A program made the position numbers and the translations under genes. This document shows positions 55,588-63,974 of a stretch of 64,000 nt of DNA, piece by piece. Position 1 is the first letter of the stretch. The number at the start of each line of letters is the position of its first letter. The notes beneath the pieces are model-generated. The model did no database searches, was not told the DNA's origin, and saw nothing but the letters and a program-made list of their open reading frames with translations. The DNA is from Flavisolibacter tropicus (GTDB taxonomy: Bacteria; Bacteroidota; Bacteroidia; Chitinophagales; Chitinophagaceae). The stretch spans positions 4,026,001 through 4,090,000 of the forward strand of contig NZ_CP011390.1 of assembly GCF_001644645.1 (NCBI RefSeq), given 5' to 3'.

Positions 55588-56262
55588 TCATTGGGTCTTA
55601 GAATATCCATCTGTTCCGTTGGCCTCTTCCGGAATAACAGCCGTAGTATAAAGCGTATACAATTGCCATCCCAGGGATTCATACAAGGCCTTTCCATCGG
55701 GTGTAGCCACCAGCACGCCTTTTGTTCCACCTTGCTCAAATCCTATTGTTTCCAAGGCCTTCATAATTGTACTGCCAAGCCCACGGTGGCGGTGCGCTGG
55801 GTGTGTTTCGATGCGGTCATAAATAATAAAGTCATTTACAAGAGCCACCCGGCCAATAGCCGCTATTTCACCATCTTCTGAAATGACTTTGGCAATGGGA
55901 ACAGGTATGTTTTTTTCTAATTCAAGTCGATACCCTTTGGGCAAGCCCGCTTTAGTGCTGGACATCGGTTTGAAACATGTCATCATAAAGCGAAGTGGCT
56001 GTATGCGCCAACGGGCTGGTAAAAGCGTTTCAACAGCTTCAGGTGGTGCACAGACTTTTAAAAAATGCCAGGGCTCAGAAATCGTTTCTGCTAATTGCTG
56101 AAAAGTATTAGAAAGGTGAGGGAAAACATAACGTACACGCTGCTGCGGCCATCCTACATCTACCCGCCATCCATCTTTCTCTTTTACGGGAAGAGATACT
56201 TCGCGCGCCAGCGACCAGCCCTTGGCCCAGGTTTCTACTATATGTGGATCAACCCAATTCAT
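55588..56262 (-). CDS. GNAT-family acetyltransferase
   Basis: A 224-residue protein with an N-terminal specificity region (MNWVDPHIVETWAKGWSLAR, WRVDVGWPQQRVRYVFPHLS) and a C-terminal GNAT domain: DGEIAAIGRVALVNDFIIYD, IETHPAHRHRGLGSTIMKAL (acetyl-CoA loop RHRGLG) and GVLVATPDGKALYESLGWQL. The substrate is unknown. It is the first gene of a three-gene minus-strand operon with the HD hydrolase and the membrane protein. Confidence 0.9.
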   Translation of the reverse strand: MNWVDPHIVETWAKGWSLAREVSLPVKEKDGWRVDVGWPQQRVRYVFPHLSNTFQQLAETISEPWHFLKVCAPPEAVETLLPARWRIQPLRFMMTCFKPMSSTKAGLPKGYRLELEKNIPVPIAKVISEDGEIAAIGRVALVNDFIIYDRIETHPAHRHRGLGSTIMKALETIGFEQGGTKGVLVATPDGKALYESLGWQLYTLYTTAVIPEEANGTDGYSKTQ

Positions 56263-56499
56263 GTTTCACGTTTCTTGTTTCAAGTCTCATGTTTCTGTAC
56301 TCATTATTCACCATTCATCACAACATGTATAAAGTTATAACGCGCTCACGTCTCACGTTTGACGGTTCACGATTATTTACCTCTCACCATTTGATTAATA
56401 ACTTCCTACCTGTGGACTGTCGTCTGTTGACCGGGGACTCTCCTCACGGCTGTTTGGCTTGTAGCATGTAGCTTGAAGCGTGCAGCTCTCTTTCACCAC
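56262..56499. repeat. Spacer made of GTTTCACGTTTC and AGCTTGAAGCGTG repeats
   Basis: CATGTTTCACGTTTCTTGTT TCAAGTCTCATGTTTCTG, then CGCTCACGTCTCACGTTTGA CGGTTCACG, and GGCTTGTAGCATGTAGCTTG AAGCGTGCAGC. It fills the gap between two minus-strand acetyltransferase genes. No gene seen. Confidence 0.7.
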
Positions 56500-56958
56500 T
56501 CACCCTCTCTCCAGCTCCTTCTCCATACACAAACTCATTTCTACACCGGCGTATTGCCCATAATTAGGAATAATATGATACCCGGCTTTCTCATACAACC
56601 GAATGGCTTCTGGTTGTTTCTTGCCGGTTTCTAAAATGCAGCTGTTATAACCGAGTTCTTGTGCCCATCGCTCCAATTCAGATAATACTTGTAGTGCAAT
56701 ACCTTTGCCTCGATAAAGCGGTGCTACAAACATGCGTTTTACCTCTGCTACCTGTGGCGTATATTCTTTAATAGCACCACAGCCTATGGCTTGCTCACCG
56801 TCATACACCACCACCACGTGGCGAATTTTAGTAAGCTTGTTGAACTGGTCAAAGAAAGCCTGTTCCTCACCATATCGTTGTTGCAGATCTTTATCCAGTT
56901 GAACAACTAAACTTCTAAAATCGTTGTGATCTGAATCTGTTCTAAAAACAGTGGCCAT
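56500..56958 (-). CDS. GNAT-family acetyltransferase
   Basis: A 152-residue protein from Met 56958 (MATVFRTDSDHNDFRSLVVQ). GNAT core: VVVVYDGEQAIGCGAIKEYT, AEVKRMFVAPLYRGKGIALQ with the RGKGI acetyl-CoA loop, and NSCILETGKKQPEAIRLYEK followed by AGYHIIPNYGQYAG. The last stretch, 'L(E)TG..Q.EA..LYE..GY..I..YG.Y', is found in the YyaT/MarR-associated acetyltransferase group. The substrate is unknown. A Met 11 codons upstream is less likely. Confidence 0.9.
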   Translation of the reverse strand: MATVFRTDSDHNDFRSLVVQLDKDLQQRYGEEQAFFDQFNKLTKIRHVVVVYDGEQAIGCGAIKEYTPQVAEVKRMFVAPLYRGKGIALQVLSELERWAQELGYNSCILETGKKQPEAIRLYEKAGYHIIPNYGQYAGVEMSLCMEKELERG

Positions 56959-57132
56959 AATATATTCTTTAACACCAGATGGTAAACCCAATGCATAAAC
57001 GAAAAAAAATCTTGCTAAGTGTTGGTATATTGAAACATGAAGATACAGCCTCTGGAAATGACAAGAGCTGATTTAAATAGCAACCATTTTAATTGTCTAT
57101 CCATACAAGCCTAAGAGTGCGTAACTTCGTGA

Positions 57133-58317
57133 ATGCACCCTTCAATTGCTATACTTCCTTCTATACTGGATAATGACTTTTATAAGTTTACCATGCAGCA
57201 ATGCGTTGTAAAGTTGTTTCCTCGGGCACGGGCTCGCTACCAATTTATTAACCGCGGTAAGCATGCATTCCCGGAGGGCTTTGCAGACGCCTTGCAAGAG
57301 TCGGTTAATGCCATGGCTCAGCTAAAGCTTTCTAAAAAAGAAAAACAATTTTTTGCCGATACCTGTCCTTATTTAGATCCGGTTTATTTGGATTTTCTCC
57401 AAGGCTATCGTTATGATCCCCATGAAGTAAAGATTGTTCAGGATGGCGATAGTTTATCAGTGCATGTAGAAGGACTTTGGTATCGTACCATTTTATGGGA
57501 GGTGCCCCTGCTTTGTTTGATTTCTGAGAACTACTACCGCTTGCGGGATGAGCAGCGTATAAATGATGCAGCGGTGAAACAGATTACCAAAGAAAAGATG
57601 CAGCGGTATAATGAGTTGGGTGCTACCATCGCTGAATTCGGAACCCGTCGGCGTCATTCCTTTGAGGTACACCAAGTGGTAGTAGAAACCTTAAAGCAAA
57701 ATGCAGGGAAGGGTTTTGTTGGAACCAGCAATGTATACCTGGCCATGCTGAATGATACCAAACCTATTGGCACACATGCACATGAATGGTTTATGTTTCA
57801 TGCTGCCAAATATGGCTTTAAGATGGCAAATATTATGGCCCTGGAACATTGGGTAGATGTGTTTCGTGGAGACTTGGGAATAGCTTTATCTGATACCTAT
57901 ACCACTGACGAATTCTTTGAAAGCTTTGATAAGAAATTTGCCAAGCTGTTTGATGGTGTACGTCACGACAGTGGCGATCCTTTGGAGTTTGCCAATAAGA
58001 CCATCCGTCATTACCAGCATTTTGGTATTGATCCCTTATCCAAGACCATCATCTTCTCAGATGCATTGGACTACAATAAAGTAAAGCGTATTACAGAACA
58101 TTGCAAAGGAAAGATCGGTCACTCGTTTGGCATTGGTACCAACTTCACGAATGATGTTGGCTTGACACCCATGAACATTGTAATGAAAATGACGGAAGCT
58201 TTTCCTGAAGGGCAGGAGTGGACACCGGTAGTAAAGTTGTCGGATGAAAGAGGAAAATATACCGGGGAGCCGGAAACGATTGATCTGGCTAAACGCATAC
58301 TCAACATCCACGTATAA
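57133..58317 (+). CDS. pncB: Nicotinate phosphoribosyltransferase
   Basis: A 394-residue enzyme joining nicotinic acid and PRPP to give nicotinate mononucleotide, with ATP stimulation. Motifs: LDNDFYKFTMQQCVVKLFPR, FADTCPYLDPVYLDFLQGYR, IAEFGTRRRHSFEVHQVVVE, GTSNVYLAMLNDTKPIGTHA plus HEWFMFH containing the His phosphorylated in this family, VRHDSGDPLEFANKTIRHYQ (PRPP loop) and SFGIGTNFTNDVG. Length equals E. coli PncB. Nicotinamidase is encoded 2.8 kb away, so nicotinamide can feed NAD through both. TAACTTCG lies 3 nt before the ATG as a possible -7 box. Confidence 0.97.
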   Translation: MHPSIAILPSILDNDFYKFTMQQCVVKLFPRARARYQFINRGKHAFPEGFADALQESVNAMAQLKLSKKEKQFFADTCPYLDPVYLDFLQGYRYDPHEVKIVQDGDSLSVHVEGLWYRTILWEVPLLCLISENYYRLRDEQRINDAAVKQITKEKMQRYNELGATIAEFGTRRRHSFEVHQVVVETLKQNAGKGFVGTSNVYLAMLNDTKPIGTHAHEWFMFHAAKYGFKMANIMALEHWVDVFRGDLGIALSDTYTTDEFFESFDKKFAKLFDGVRHDSGDPLEFANKTIRHYQHFGIDPLSKTIIFSDALDYNKVKRITEHCKGKIGHSFGIGTNFTNDVGLTPMNIVMKMTEAFPEGQEWTPVVKLSDERGKYTGEPETIDLAKRILNIHV

Positions 58318-58336
58318 ATAGTAATCTCATAGCCTT

Positions 58337-59866
58337 TTATTCGCGGCGTTTTTTTTCATCAATCTCTTGTTGCAGAATGGCATTAATGGATACCCGTGCA
58401 CCTTCCAGCGAATAAATGCTGGTGCCATATTCGCGGGCAAAGGGATTGGTGATTTGCCCTTTCCAGGAAACGCTTTCAAATAAAGGTTTCTCTTTTTTCC
58501 GCTCCTTATCAGTGTCTGTAATTTCCTGGATGAGAATCACGTTTCGGATTTCCTTTTGTAAAGGAAACCAATTGATATAATCGGCGTTCATAGATACGGC
58601 CTGTATGTTTTTGTAACGCGAGTAATAGTTAATAGCGCCGGCCTGTCCGTAATTATCACACAACACTAAAGTGTGTTCTTTGTCAGTTAAAGAAGCATAT
58701 ACACTATCTGTTTTCTGTGCCAGCTCTCGCCAGCCTTGCATATCGGCAAAGTCTTGTGGTAAGGAATGCTCTTTGCCATCTTCCCAGCGTAGTAAGCCTA
58801 ATGCCTGGTAGGGCTTTGGATTTTTCAAAATCTGCCGTGGTGTTTTATTCGGAAAAGCTACTTGGAGCATAGGAAGAAATAAGACAACAATCAGGAGAAT
58901 AGCTACCGGTCGGAGATACACTTTCCAGCCGTTTTGTAACAGGCGTTCTAAATACACAGCACCAAAGGCTAAAAGAATAGGATAGAGCCCAATAGCATAA
59001 TACCCCTTTGCCTGTAAATACAGGTATAGCAGCAGTGTAAATACAAACGACCAAAAGAAAAGGCGATAACGTTGAAAAGGTTTATAAAGAAAGAAGGATA
59101 GCTGCGCAGCTATAAGTACAAAGAAGGAGGGTAGAAAGAACAATACCTGTTCTTTTAAAAAGTCGGTCCGGTTCACATTCACCAGTTGTCGCGCTGCTAA
59201 TTCCTGCATATGTGTAACCACTGGAAAATGGTTGGTGTATTGCCACCAGAGATTGGGTGCAATAAGGATCAAGGCTAAGCCTGCTGCCAGGTACAATGTA
59301 GGTTTTGCAAACACGCGTCTATGTTCCGTAAGCAGCAAGGCAGGAATTAAGCCCGCTAATTGAAAGACAATATTGTATTTGTTAAGAAAGCCCAATGCAA
59401 ATGCGACGGCAGCCCACCATAACCATTTTTTGTTTTCAGAATGAATATACTTCAGCACACAGAAGTATAACACGGTCCAAAGTAGCACCTCTAAGGAGTT
59501 GGGTTGGTAAAGAATATTCAGGCGTAGAATAACAGACAATAAAACAGAAGTAGCGCCCAATACCAATGCAAATAAACCTCCCTTTAATTCCTCAATGGCC
59601 TTCCATACAACCACAATCGTTAGTGCACCAAACAGCGCGGGGAAGAACTTAACCCAGAAAACACTGTTGCCCAGTTGCAAGATCATCCAGGAGAACCAAG
59701 AAGTAACCGGTGGTACTGAAAGATAACCCCAGGCCAGGTGTTTGCCTTGATCCAGATGCAAGTACTCATCGCGGTGTAAATCATATACAGGATCAATCAG
59801 CCAATACTGTAGTATGAACTTTAATAGAACGAATGATAGTAAAAGAAACGTCTTTTTATTGTTCAT
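58337..59866 (-). CDS. GT39-type membrane glycosyltransferase
   Basis: A 509-residue protein with about eleven hydrophobic helices. The first extracytoplasmic loop has LIDPVYDLHRDEYLHLDQGK with the Asp-Glu typical of the ArnT/PMT (GT-C, family 39) fold, followed by YLSVPPVTSWFSWMILQLG. A soluble C-terminal part (about 370-509) follows, containing WEDGKEHSLPQDFADMQGWR and LVLCDNYGQAGAINYYSRY. Such enzymes move a sugar from a polyprenyl-phosphate carrier to lipid A, protein or glycan. It ends 19 bp from the convergent pncB gene. The acceptor is unknown. Confidence 0.9.
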   Translation of the reverse strand: MNNKKTFLLLSFVLLKFILQYWLIDPVYDLHRDEYLHLDQGKHLAWGYLSVPPVTSWFSWMILQLGNSVFWVKFFPALFGALTIVVVWKAIEELKGGLFALVLGATSVLLSVILRLNILYQPNSLEVLLWTVLYFCVLKYIHSENKKWLWWAAVAFALGFLNKYNIVFQLAGLIPALLLTEHRRVFAKPTLYLAAGLALILIAPNLWWQYTNHFPVVTHMQELAARQLVNVNRTDFLKEQVLFFLPSFFVLIAAQLSFFLYKPFQRYRLFFWSFVFTLLLYLYLQAKGYYAIGLYPILLAFGAVYLERLLQNGWKVYLRPVAILLIVVLFLPMLQVAFPNKTPRQILKNPKPYQALGLLRWEDGKEHSLPQDFADMQGWRELAQKTDSVYASLTDKEHTLVLCDNYGQAGAINYYSRYKNIQAVSMNADYINWFPLQKEIRNVILIQEITDTDKERKKEKPLFESVSWKGQITNPFAREYGTSIYSLEGARVSINAILQQEIDEKKRRE

Positions 59867-59908
59867 AAACAGTTGGTAGTTGTAAGGGCAGACTTAAAAT
59901 AAGGGGGC

Positions 59909-61084
59909 TTATGATAAGCAATTCTTAAAGGCGTTAATGATTGTATCGGTATCTTGGTAAAGCAGGGTTTCGTTTACACTCAACTTCGTTTGATTATCCT
60001 TGTTAGGTGGTGGCATAAGGATATGGTATTGTTTGTTCAGCGTCTCTTGAAACTTTTTTCCATCTATTTCTTTTGCCAGTGTCAGGTTATAGATATTGGT
60101 GCCATTATCCAACGCACTTACTTTCACACCTTTCATCTTATTCAATGCAGCGAATACGGTGTTGGCTCTTTTAATGGCTTCCTGCAGGCGGCTTTCAGTT
60201 CCTTCCAACCGGTGTAAGGCCATAGCCGCATTAAGCCAGTTGCCATACATATTGCCGCCATGTATTTTGATGAGGTGCGGCATTTGATCAATCACTATTT
60301 TGTCGCCGCAAAGTATAGCGCCACCACTTGCACCTAAATATTTATAGAGCGAAATGTAAACGGTATCAAAATAAGAAGCGTATTCTTTGATGGACACACC
60401 TGACCAGGCAGAAGCCATATATATGCGTGCGCCATCCAAGTGTAGTTTGATGTTTTTACTGCGACAGTAAGCACTGATCTTTTTGATCTCTTCTAGTGGC
60501 ACCATGCGGCCATCTGCACGTCGCACGGGGTTTTCAACAAGCACAGCACCAATACCACTACTAAACACTTCTTCCTGCGGTAAGCCTTCAATGGAGCTTT
60601 GTAATTGTTGGGCGGTGAAACAAGCTTGTCCTTTTGCCAGTGGCATTAAGCGCTTTTGAAAGACAGATTGGGCCGCATCGGCTTCATCGCGAAAGTAGTG
60701 GCTCTCGTCGGGTACAAACACTTTTGTATTTCCTCCGCTTAGTACAGCAACAGCTAACTGGTTGGCCAGTGTACCGCTAGGCATGTAGATCGCTTTTTCC
60801 TTTCCGGTAATGGCCGCAAACTGTTTCTCTAATGCTTCCACGGCACCACCGTTCCCATAGCGGTCAGGCACAATGACAGTAGCGGATTGAACTTGTTGTA
60901 GCTGCTGCAGGTAGTCGCCCGGACTAAACATCTCTCCATCGCCAAAGAACTTGACAGGAGCTCCTGTAGGTGCCGCTGGCCCATTGGTAAGGGGTGCTGC
61001 CAATGCTGGTGCTAATGGCAGGAGTGAGGGGAGGGCTGCTAAACTGGTCGACTTCAAAAAGTTTCTACGGTTGATGGATGACAT
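59909..61084 (-). CDS. Tat-exported threonine-aldolase-family PLP enzyme
   Basis: A 391-residue protein. The N-terminus MSSINRRNFLKSTSLAALPS with LLPLAPALAAP is a twin-arginine signal. The rest is the beta-eliminating lyase/threonine aldolase fold: FFGDGEMFSPGDYLQQLQQV, AIYMPSGTLANQLAVAVLSG, VFVPDESHYFRDEADAAQSV, LHLDGARIYMASAWSGVSIK, and the PLP lysine in TVYISLYKYLGASGGAILCG. Cytosolic threonine aldolases lack a signal, so the exported form is unusual. It may cleave beta-hydroxy amino acids in the periplasm. The fold and signal are clear; the substrate is not. Confidence 0.88.
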   Translation of the reverse strand: MSSINRRNFLKSTSLAALPSLLPLAPALAAPLTNGPAAPTGAPVKFFGDGEMFSPGDYLQQLQQVQSATVIVPDRYGNGGAVEALEKQFAAITGKEKAIYMPSGTLANQLAVAVLSGGNTKVFVPDESHYFRDEADAAQSVFQKRLMPLAKGQACFTAQQLQSSIEGLPQEEVFSSGIGAVLVENPVRRADGRMVPLEEIKKISAYCRSKNIKLHLDGARIYMASAWSGVSIKEYASYFDTVYISLYKYLGASGGAILCGDKIVIDQMPHLIKIHGGNMYGNWLNAAMALHRLEGTESRLQEAIKRANTVFAALNKMKGVKVSALDNGTNIYNLTLAKEIDGKKFQETLNKQYHILMPPPNKDNQTKLSVNETLLYQDTDTIINAFKNCLS

Positions 61085-61140
61085 ATGTGTGTCTCTTTAA
61101 GCTTATTACAGGTATAAAAGTTATAGAGAAATGGGCCAGC

Positions 61141-61746
61141 TTACAATAAACTGCTTTGAATAAGATGACCACCCTTGTCCTGCAGGTCTTTTTTTGCTTG
61201 TAGAAAACCATCTGCACTGATAGCCTTGGTAGCATCTTCTATAACAAAGGTGTTAAACCCTTCTTCCAGTGCATCTTTGGCTGTGAAGTACACACAATAA
61301 TCTGCTGCTAGTCCTGCCACGTATACATCCGTTATATGGCGCCCTTTCAGGTATTCACTAAGGCCGGTTGCTTTGCGATGGCCATTATCATAAAAGCCGC
61401 TGTAGCTATCAATATCCGGGCTGGTGCCCTTACGGAAGATGGCCTCGGTACGGTTCCAGTTCACTGAATCTGACAACGCGGCACCGTGTCTGCCCTGCAC
61501 ACAATGGTCTGGCCATAGTACTTGTGGTAGTCCATTCAGATCTATCATTTCAAACACCTTCTTTCCCTGATGGCTGGAGGCAAAGCTTTTATGCCCTTTT
61601 GGGTGCCAGTCTTGTGTGGCCACTATCAAATCAAACCGGTCTTGTATGTTATTGATAATAGGAATGATGGCGTCTCCTTCCGGCACGGCCAGTGAGCCAC
61701 TTGGTAAAAAATCATACTGGATATCGATCAATAGCAAGGCCTTCAT
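61141..61746 (-). CDS. pncA: Nicotinamidase/pyrazinamidase
   Basis: A 201-residue cysteine hydrolase converting nicotinamide to nicotinate. Catalytic triad Asp8 (LLIDIQYDFLPSGSL), Lys106 (AIFRKGTSP) and Cys151 (VAGLAADYCVYFTAKDALEE). The metal site is Asp46 and His48 in ATQDWHPKGHKSFAS plus His81 in LWPDHCVQGRHGA. The length is usual for PncA. It complements pncB at 57.1 kb in the NAD salvage route. It is monocistronic, 57 bp downstream of no gene and upstream of the Tat aldolase on the same strand. Confidence 0.97.
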   Translation of the reverse strand: MKALLLIDIQYDFLPSGSLAVPEGDAIIPIINNIQDRFDLIVATQDWHPKGHKSFASSHQGKKVFEMIDLNGLPQVLWPDHCVQGRHGAALSDSVNWNRTEAIFRKGTSPDIDSYSGFYDNGHRKATGLSEYLKGRHITDVYVAGLAADYCVYFTAKDALEEGFNTFVIEDATKAISADGFLQAKKDLQDKGGHLIQSSLL

Positions 61747-61799
61747 GTTTGTGTTTGACTAAAGTTAAGAAAGCAGGCGCACATCCATAAAGGGTGCGC

Positions 61800-62060
61800 T
61801 TCGCGCTATTGGTTTCACGCAGAGCGCGCCGAGGCGCGGAGAGGGAGGAACCACGGAGGCACAGGAGGCAGGGAGGAGCACAGAGAATATTGTCTGAACC
61901 GGGATTTGGGGAGATTAAGGGATTAAGGAGAAATGGCTGATGTGAGGATGGCTGATGGCTGATTTAGGTTGACAGGTTAACAAGTTGAAAAGTTGACAAG
62001 GAAGGGAATAATGAATAAGGAAGGATGAAGGAAGAAGTAGGAAAAATTCGAAAGGGGAAA
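61800..62060. repeat. Dispersed module, copy 4, with GTCTGAACCGGG unit
   Basis: TTTCACGCAGAGCGCGCCGA GGCGCGGAGAGG, AACCACGGAGGCACAGG, GAATATTGTCTGAACCGGGA TTTGGGGAGATTAAGG, ATGGCTGATGTGAGGATGGC, GTTGACAGGTTAACAAGTTG and AAGGAAGGATGAAGGAAG. The 37-nt unit at 61891-61927 recurs unchanged at 62420-62456. No gene seen across 61750-62750. Confidence 0.8.
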
Positions 62061-62139
62061 TGCGAAAGGCAGAAGGAAGAAAGAAGGAATGTTCAATGCT
62101 CAATTTTCAATGTTCAAGGTACAAGGAAAGAAAGAACTT

Positions 62140-62460
62140 GCTCTACAGGGGCTGGTTTTGTATCTTTAGGACCTACTCTTTAAGTGTATTTTCTTCTCTT
62201 CTTATTACACTTTTCTTTACTATTTCTGATGGATTTTTATAGACTGATATACGGTAGTGGTGGGGCTCAGGTACGGGTGAGGTAGGGACTTCATACGGAG
62301 TTAAGTAGGACCTGATACGGAGTTACCTAGGCTTCCATACGGAGTAACCATGAGGGGACAGAGAAGTGGTAGTGAAGATAGAGGGAAGTAGTAGGCAAGG
62401 TAGACAGAAGCTTGAGGGATGTCTGAACCGGGATTTGGGGAGATTAAGGGATTAAGAGGA
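62140..62460 (+). repeat. Dispersed composite repeat, copy B
   Basis: TTTTGTATCTTTAGG, CTTTTCTTTACTATTTCTGA TG, GGTACGGGTGAGGTAGGG, three short CATACGGAGTTA-type tandem units, then the GTCTGAACCGGGATTTGGGG unit. The same series in the same order is at 530-870 on the other strand. Three TACGGAGT units spaced about 25 nt recur only in this copy. Confidence 0.65.
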
Positions 62461-62639
62461 TAGATTAGGCATTTAGGGTAAGTGTCCTTTTATGATAGCC
62501 AGCTTTTCTTTAGTGCAGGAGCAGATCCTTACTTCGATTAACTCAGGATCAAGTTCAGGGTGACCGTAAAAATCATTACCCAATACAGGCAGGTTGAAAG
62601 CGGAAGAGTGAAACTGGAAATTCTTCTCCTTTCCTCTGT

Positions 62640-62740
62640 GCGAAACCTATTCTTTGTGTCTCTCTGTGGTTCCTCCCTTCTCCGCGCCCCCGGCGCGCTC
62701 TGCTTGTAGCTTACAGCTTGAAACGTGTAGCTTTTCTCCC
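62640..62740 (+). repeat. Short copy of the CTCTGTG / CTCCGCGCC module
   Basis: GTGTCTCTCTGTGGTTCCTC, CCTTCTCCGCGCCCCCGGCG, then CTTGTAGCTTACAGCTTGAA ACGTGTAGC. It ends about 20 nt before the next start codon, so it forms part of that gene's upstream region. Confidence 0.7.
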
Positions 62741-62753
62741 TTATCTTGCACCC

Positions 62754-63887
62754 ATGTCAGACTATTTGAATATTGAGGATTTCTTGGAGCCCATAAATAA
62801 AGACATGCTGTCTGAAGATATGGGCTATAAAGACAACCAAATTGGTAAAGTGATTGATGCCTATGAAGAAGGTTTCCCCGATTTAGATCGGGCTGATATA
62901 GTGATCCTGGGTTGTGGCGAGCAGCGCGGTGCCGGTTTAATGACACGCAGTGAGGCGGCCGACGAAGTGCGCAAAGAGTTTTACAAACTGTTTTACTGGC
63001 ATACCGATGTAAACCTGGCCGATATTGGTAACCTGCGTATTGGCAACAATCTGAATGATACCTATGCTGCCTTGAAAATGGTGGTGCACGAGCTGGTAGC
63101 TATTGGTAAACTGGTAGTGGTGATTGGTGGTTCGCACGATCTAACCTTAGGTCAATACCAAGCCTTTGTAGATGATAAGAAATCTATTGATGCTGTAGGT
63201 GTAGATGCTATTATAGATATCAACATCGACTCGCCTTTCCGTAGCGATAAATTCCTGATGGACCTTTTTACAGGCGAGCCTAACTATATGAATCACTATA
63301 ATCACCTGGCCTTCCAAAGCTATTTTGTACACCCGCGTATGCTGGAGACCATGGACAAGCTGCGTTTTGACTGCTTCCGTGTAGGTGTAGTAAAAGATCG
63401 TATAGAAGAAATGGAGCCGGTGATTCGCAACTGCCACTTGTTCTCTTTTGATATGGCCGCTATTGCCAATGCTTTCGCGCCAGCTAATACAGCTTCGCCC
63501 AATGGCTTGAATGGGGAAGAGGCCTGCACGCTGATGCAGTTTGCCGGCATGAGCCCCAACATGCAAACGGTTGGCATCTTTGGTTACCAGCCGGAAAATG
63601 ATAAAGAATCGCTGACAGCTAAACAAATCAGCCACATGCTGTGGTATCTGATGGATGGTCATAGTCGTGGCACAAGAGAAGCCTCACTAGACGATCGCGA
63701 ATCGTTCAATGAGTTTCACATGACCTTTGCCGAGGTGGAAACCCTGTTTTTACAAAGTAAAAAGACTGGTCGCTGGTGGATGCAATTGCCTGATCAAAAG
63801 TTTATTGCCTGCTCACACCGCGATTATATTGCTGCCAGCCAGAATGAACTGCCGGAACGTTGGTTACGTGCTCAGGAAAGGCCGTAG
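62754..63887 (+). CDS. Arginase/ureohydrolase-fold protein with altered metal site
   Basis: A 377-residue protein from ATG 62754 (MSDYLNIEDFLEPINKDMLS). The ureohydrolase fold is visible: VVVIGGSHDLTLGQYQAF (His128), DAIIDINIDSPF (155-159) and LFSFDMAAIANAF (231-236). The family's metal ligands are GGxH, DxHxD and SxDxD. Here the His of DxHxD is Asn157 and the second Asp of SxDxD is Ala235, so the binuclear manganese site is incomplete. Relatives are annotated formimidoylglutamase or arginase; hydrolase activity is doubtful. It is preceded by repeats and followed within 16 bp by a REP. Confidence 0.85.
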   Translation: MSDYLNIEDFLEPINKDMLSEDMGYKDNQIGKVIDAYEEGFPDLDRADIVILGCGEQRGAGLMTRSEAADEVRKEFYKLFYWHTDVNLADIGNLRIGNNLNDTYAALKMVVHELVAIGKLVVVIGGSHDLTLGQYQAFVDDKKSIDAVGVDAIIDINIDSPFRSDKFLMDLFTGEPNYMNHYNHLAFQSYFVHPRMLETMDKLRFDCFRVGVVKDRIEEMEPVIRNCHLFSFDMAAIANAFAPANTASPNGLNGEEACTLMQFAGMSPNMQTVGIFGYQPENDKESLTAKQISHMLWYLMDGHSRGTREASLDDRESFNEFHMTFAEVETLFLQSKKTGRWWMQLPDQKFIACSHRDYIAASQNELPERWLRAQERP

Positions 63888-63902
63888 TGGCCGGAGCCGA
63901 CA

Positions 63903-63923
63903 CCCCCGGCCCCTAAAGGGGAG
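63903..63923. repeat. REP element, CCCCTAAAGGGG type
   Basis: CCCCCGGCCCCTAAAGGGGA plus G, identical to 33375-33395 over all 21 positions. It lies 16 nt after the stop of the arginase-fold gene. Confidence 0.85.
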
Positions 63924-63946
63924 CAGGCCGCGCGCAAGGCTACGCT

Positions 63947-63974
63947 AGTCAATGGTCATTAGTCAATAGTCATT
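63947..63974 (+). repeat. Solo GTCATTAG-type repeat
   Basis: AGTCAATGGTCATTAGTCAA then TAGTCATT: the family that brackets the four-helix-bundle gene at 36.1-36.6 kb, here with no gene. GCGCACAAAACCAGAAG follows, as after the REP at 18080. Confidence 0.8.

Noticed and set aside
55580..55739. N-terminal extension of the HD-domain protein
   Set aside because: It is the other reading phase of the upstream acetyltransferase gene; the family starts at the MLQDYF methionine.
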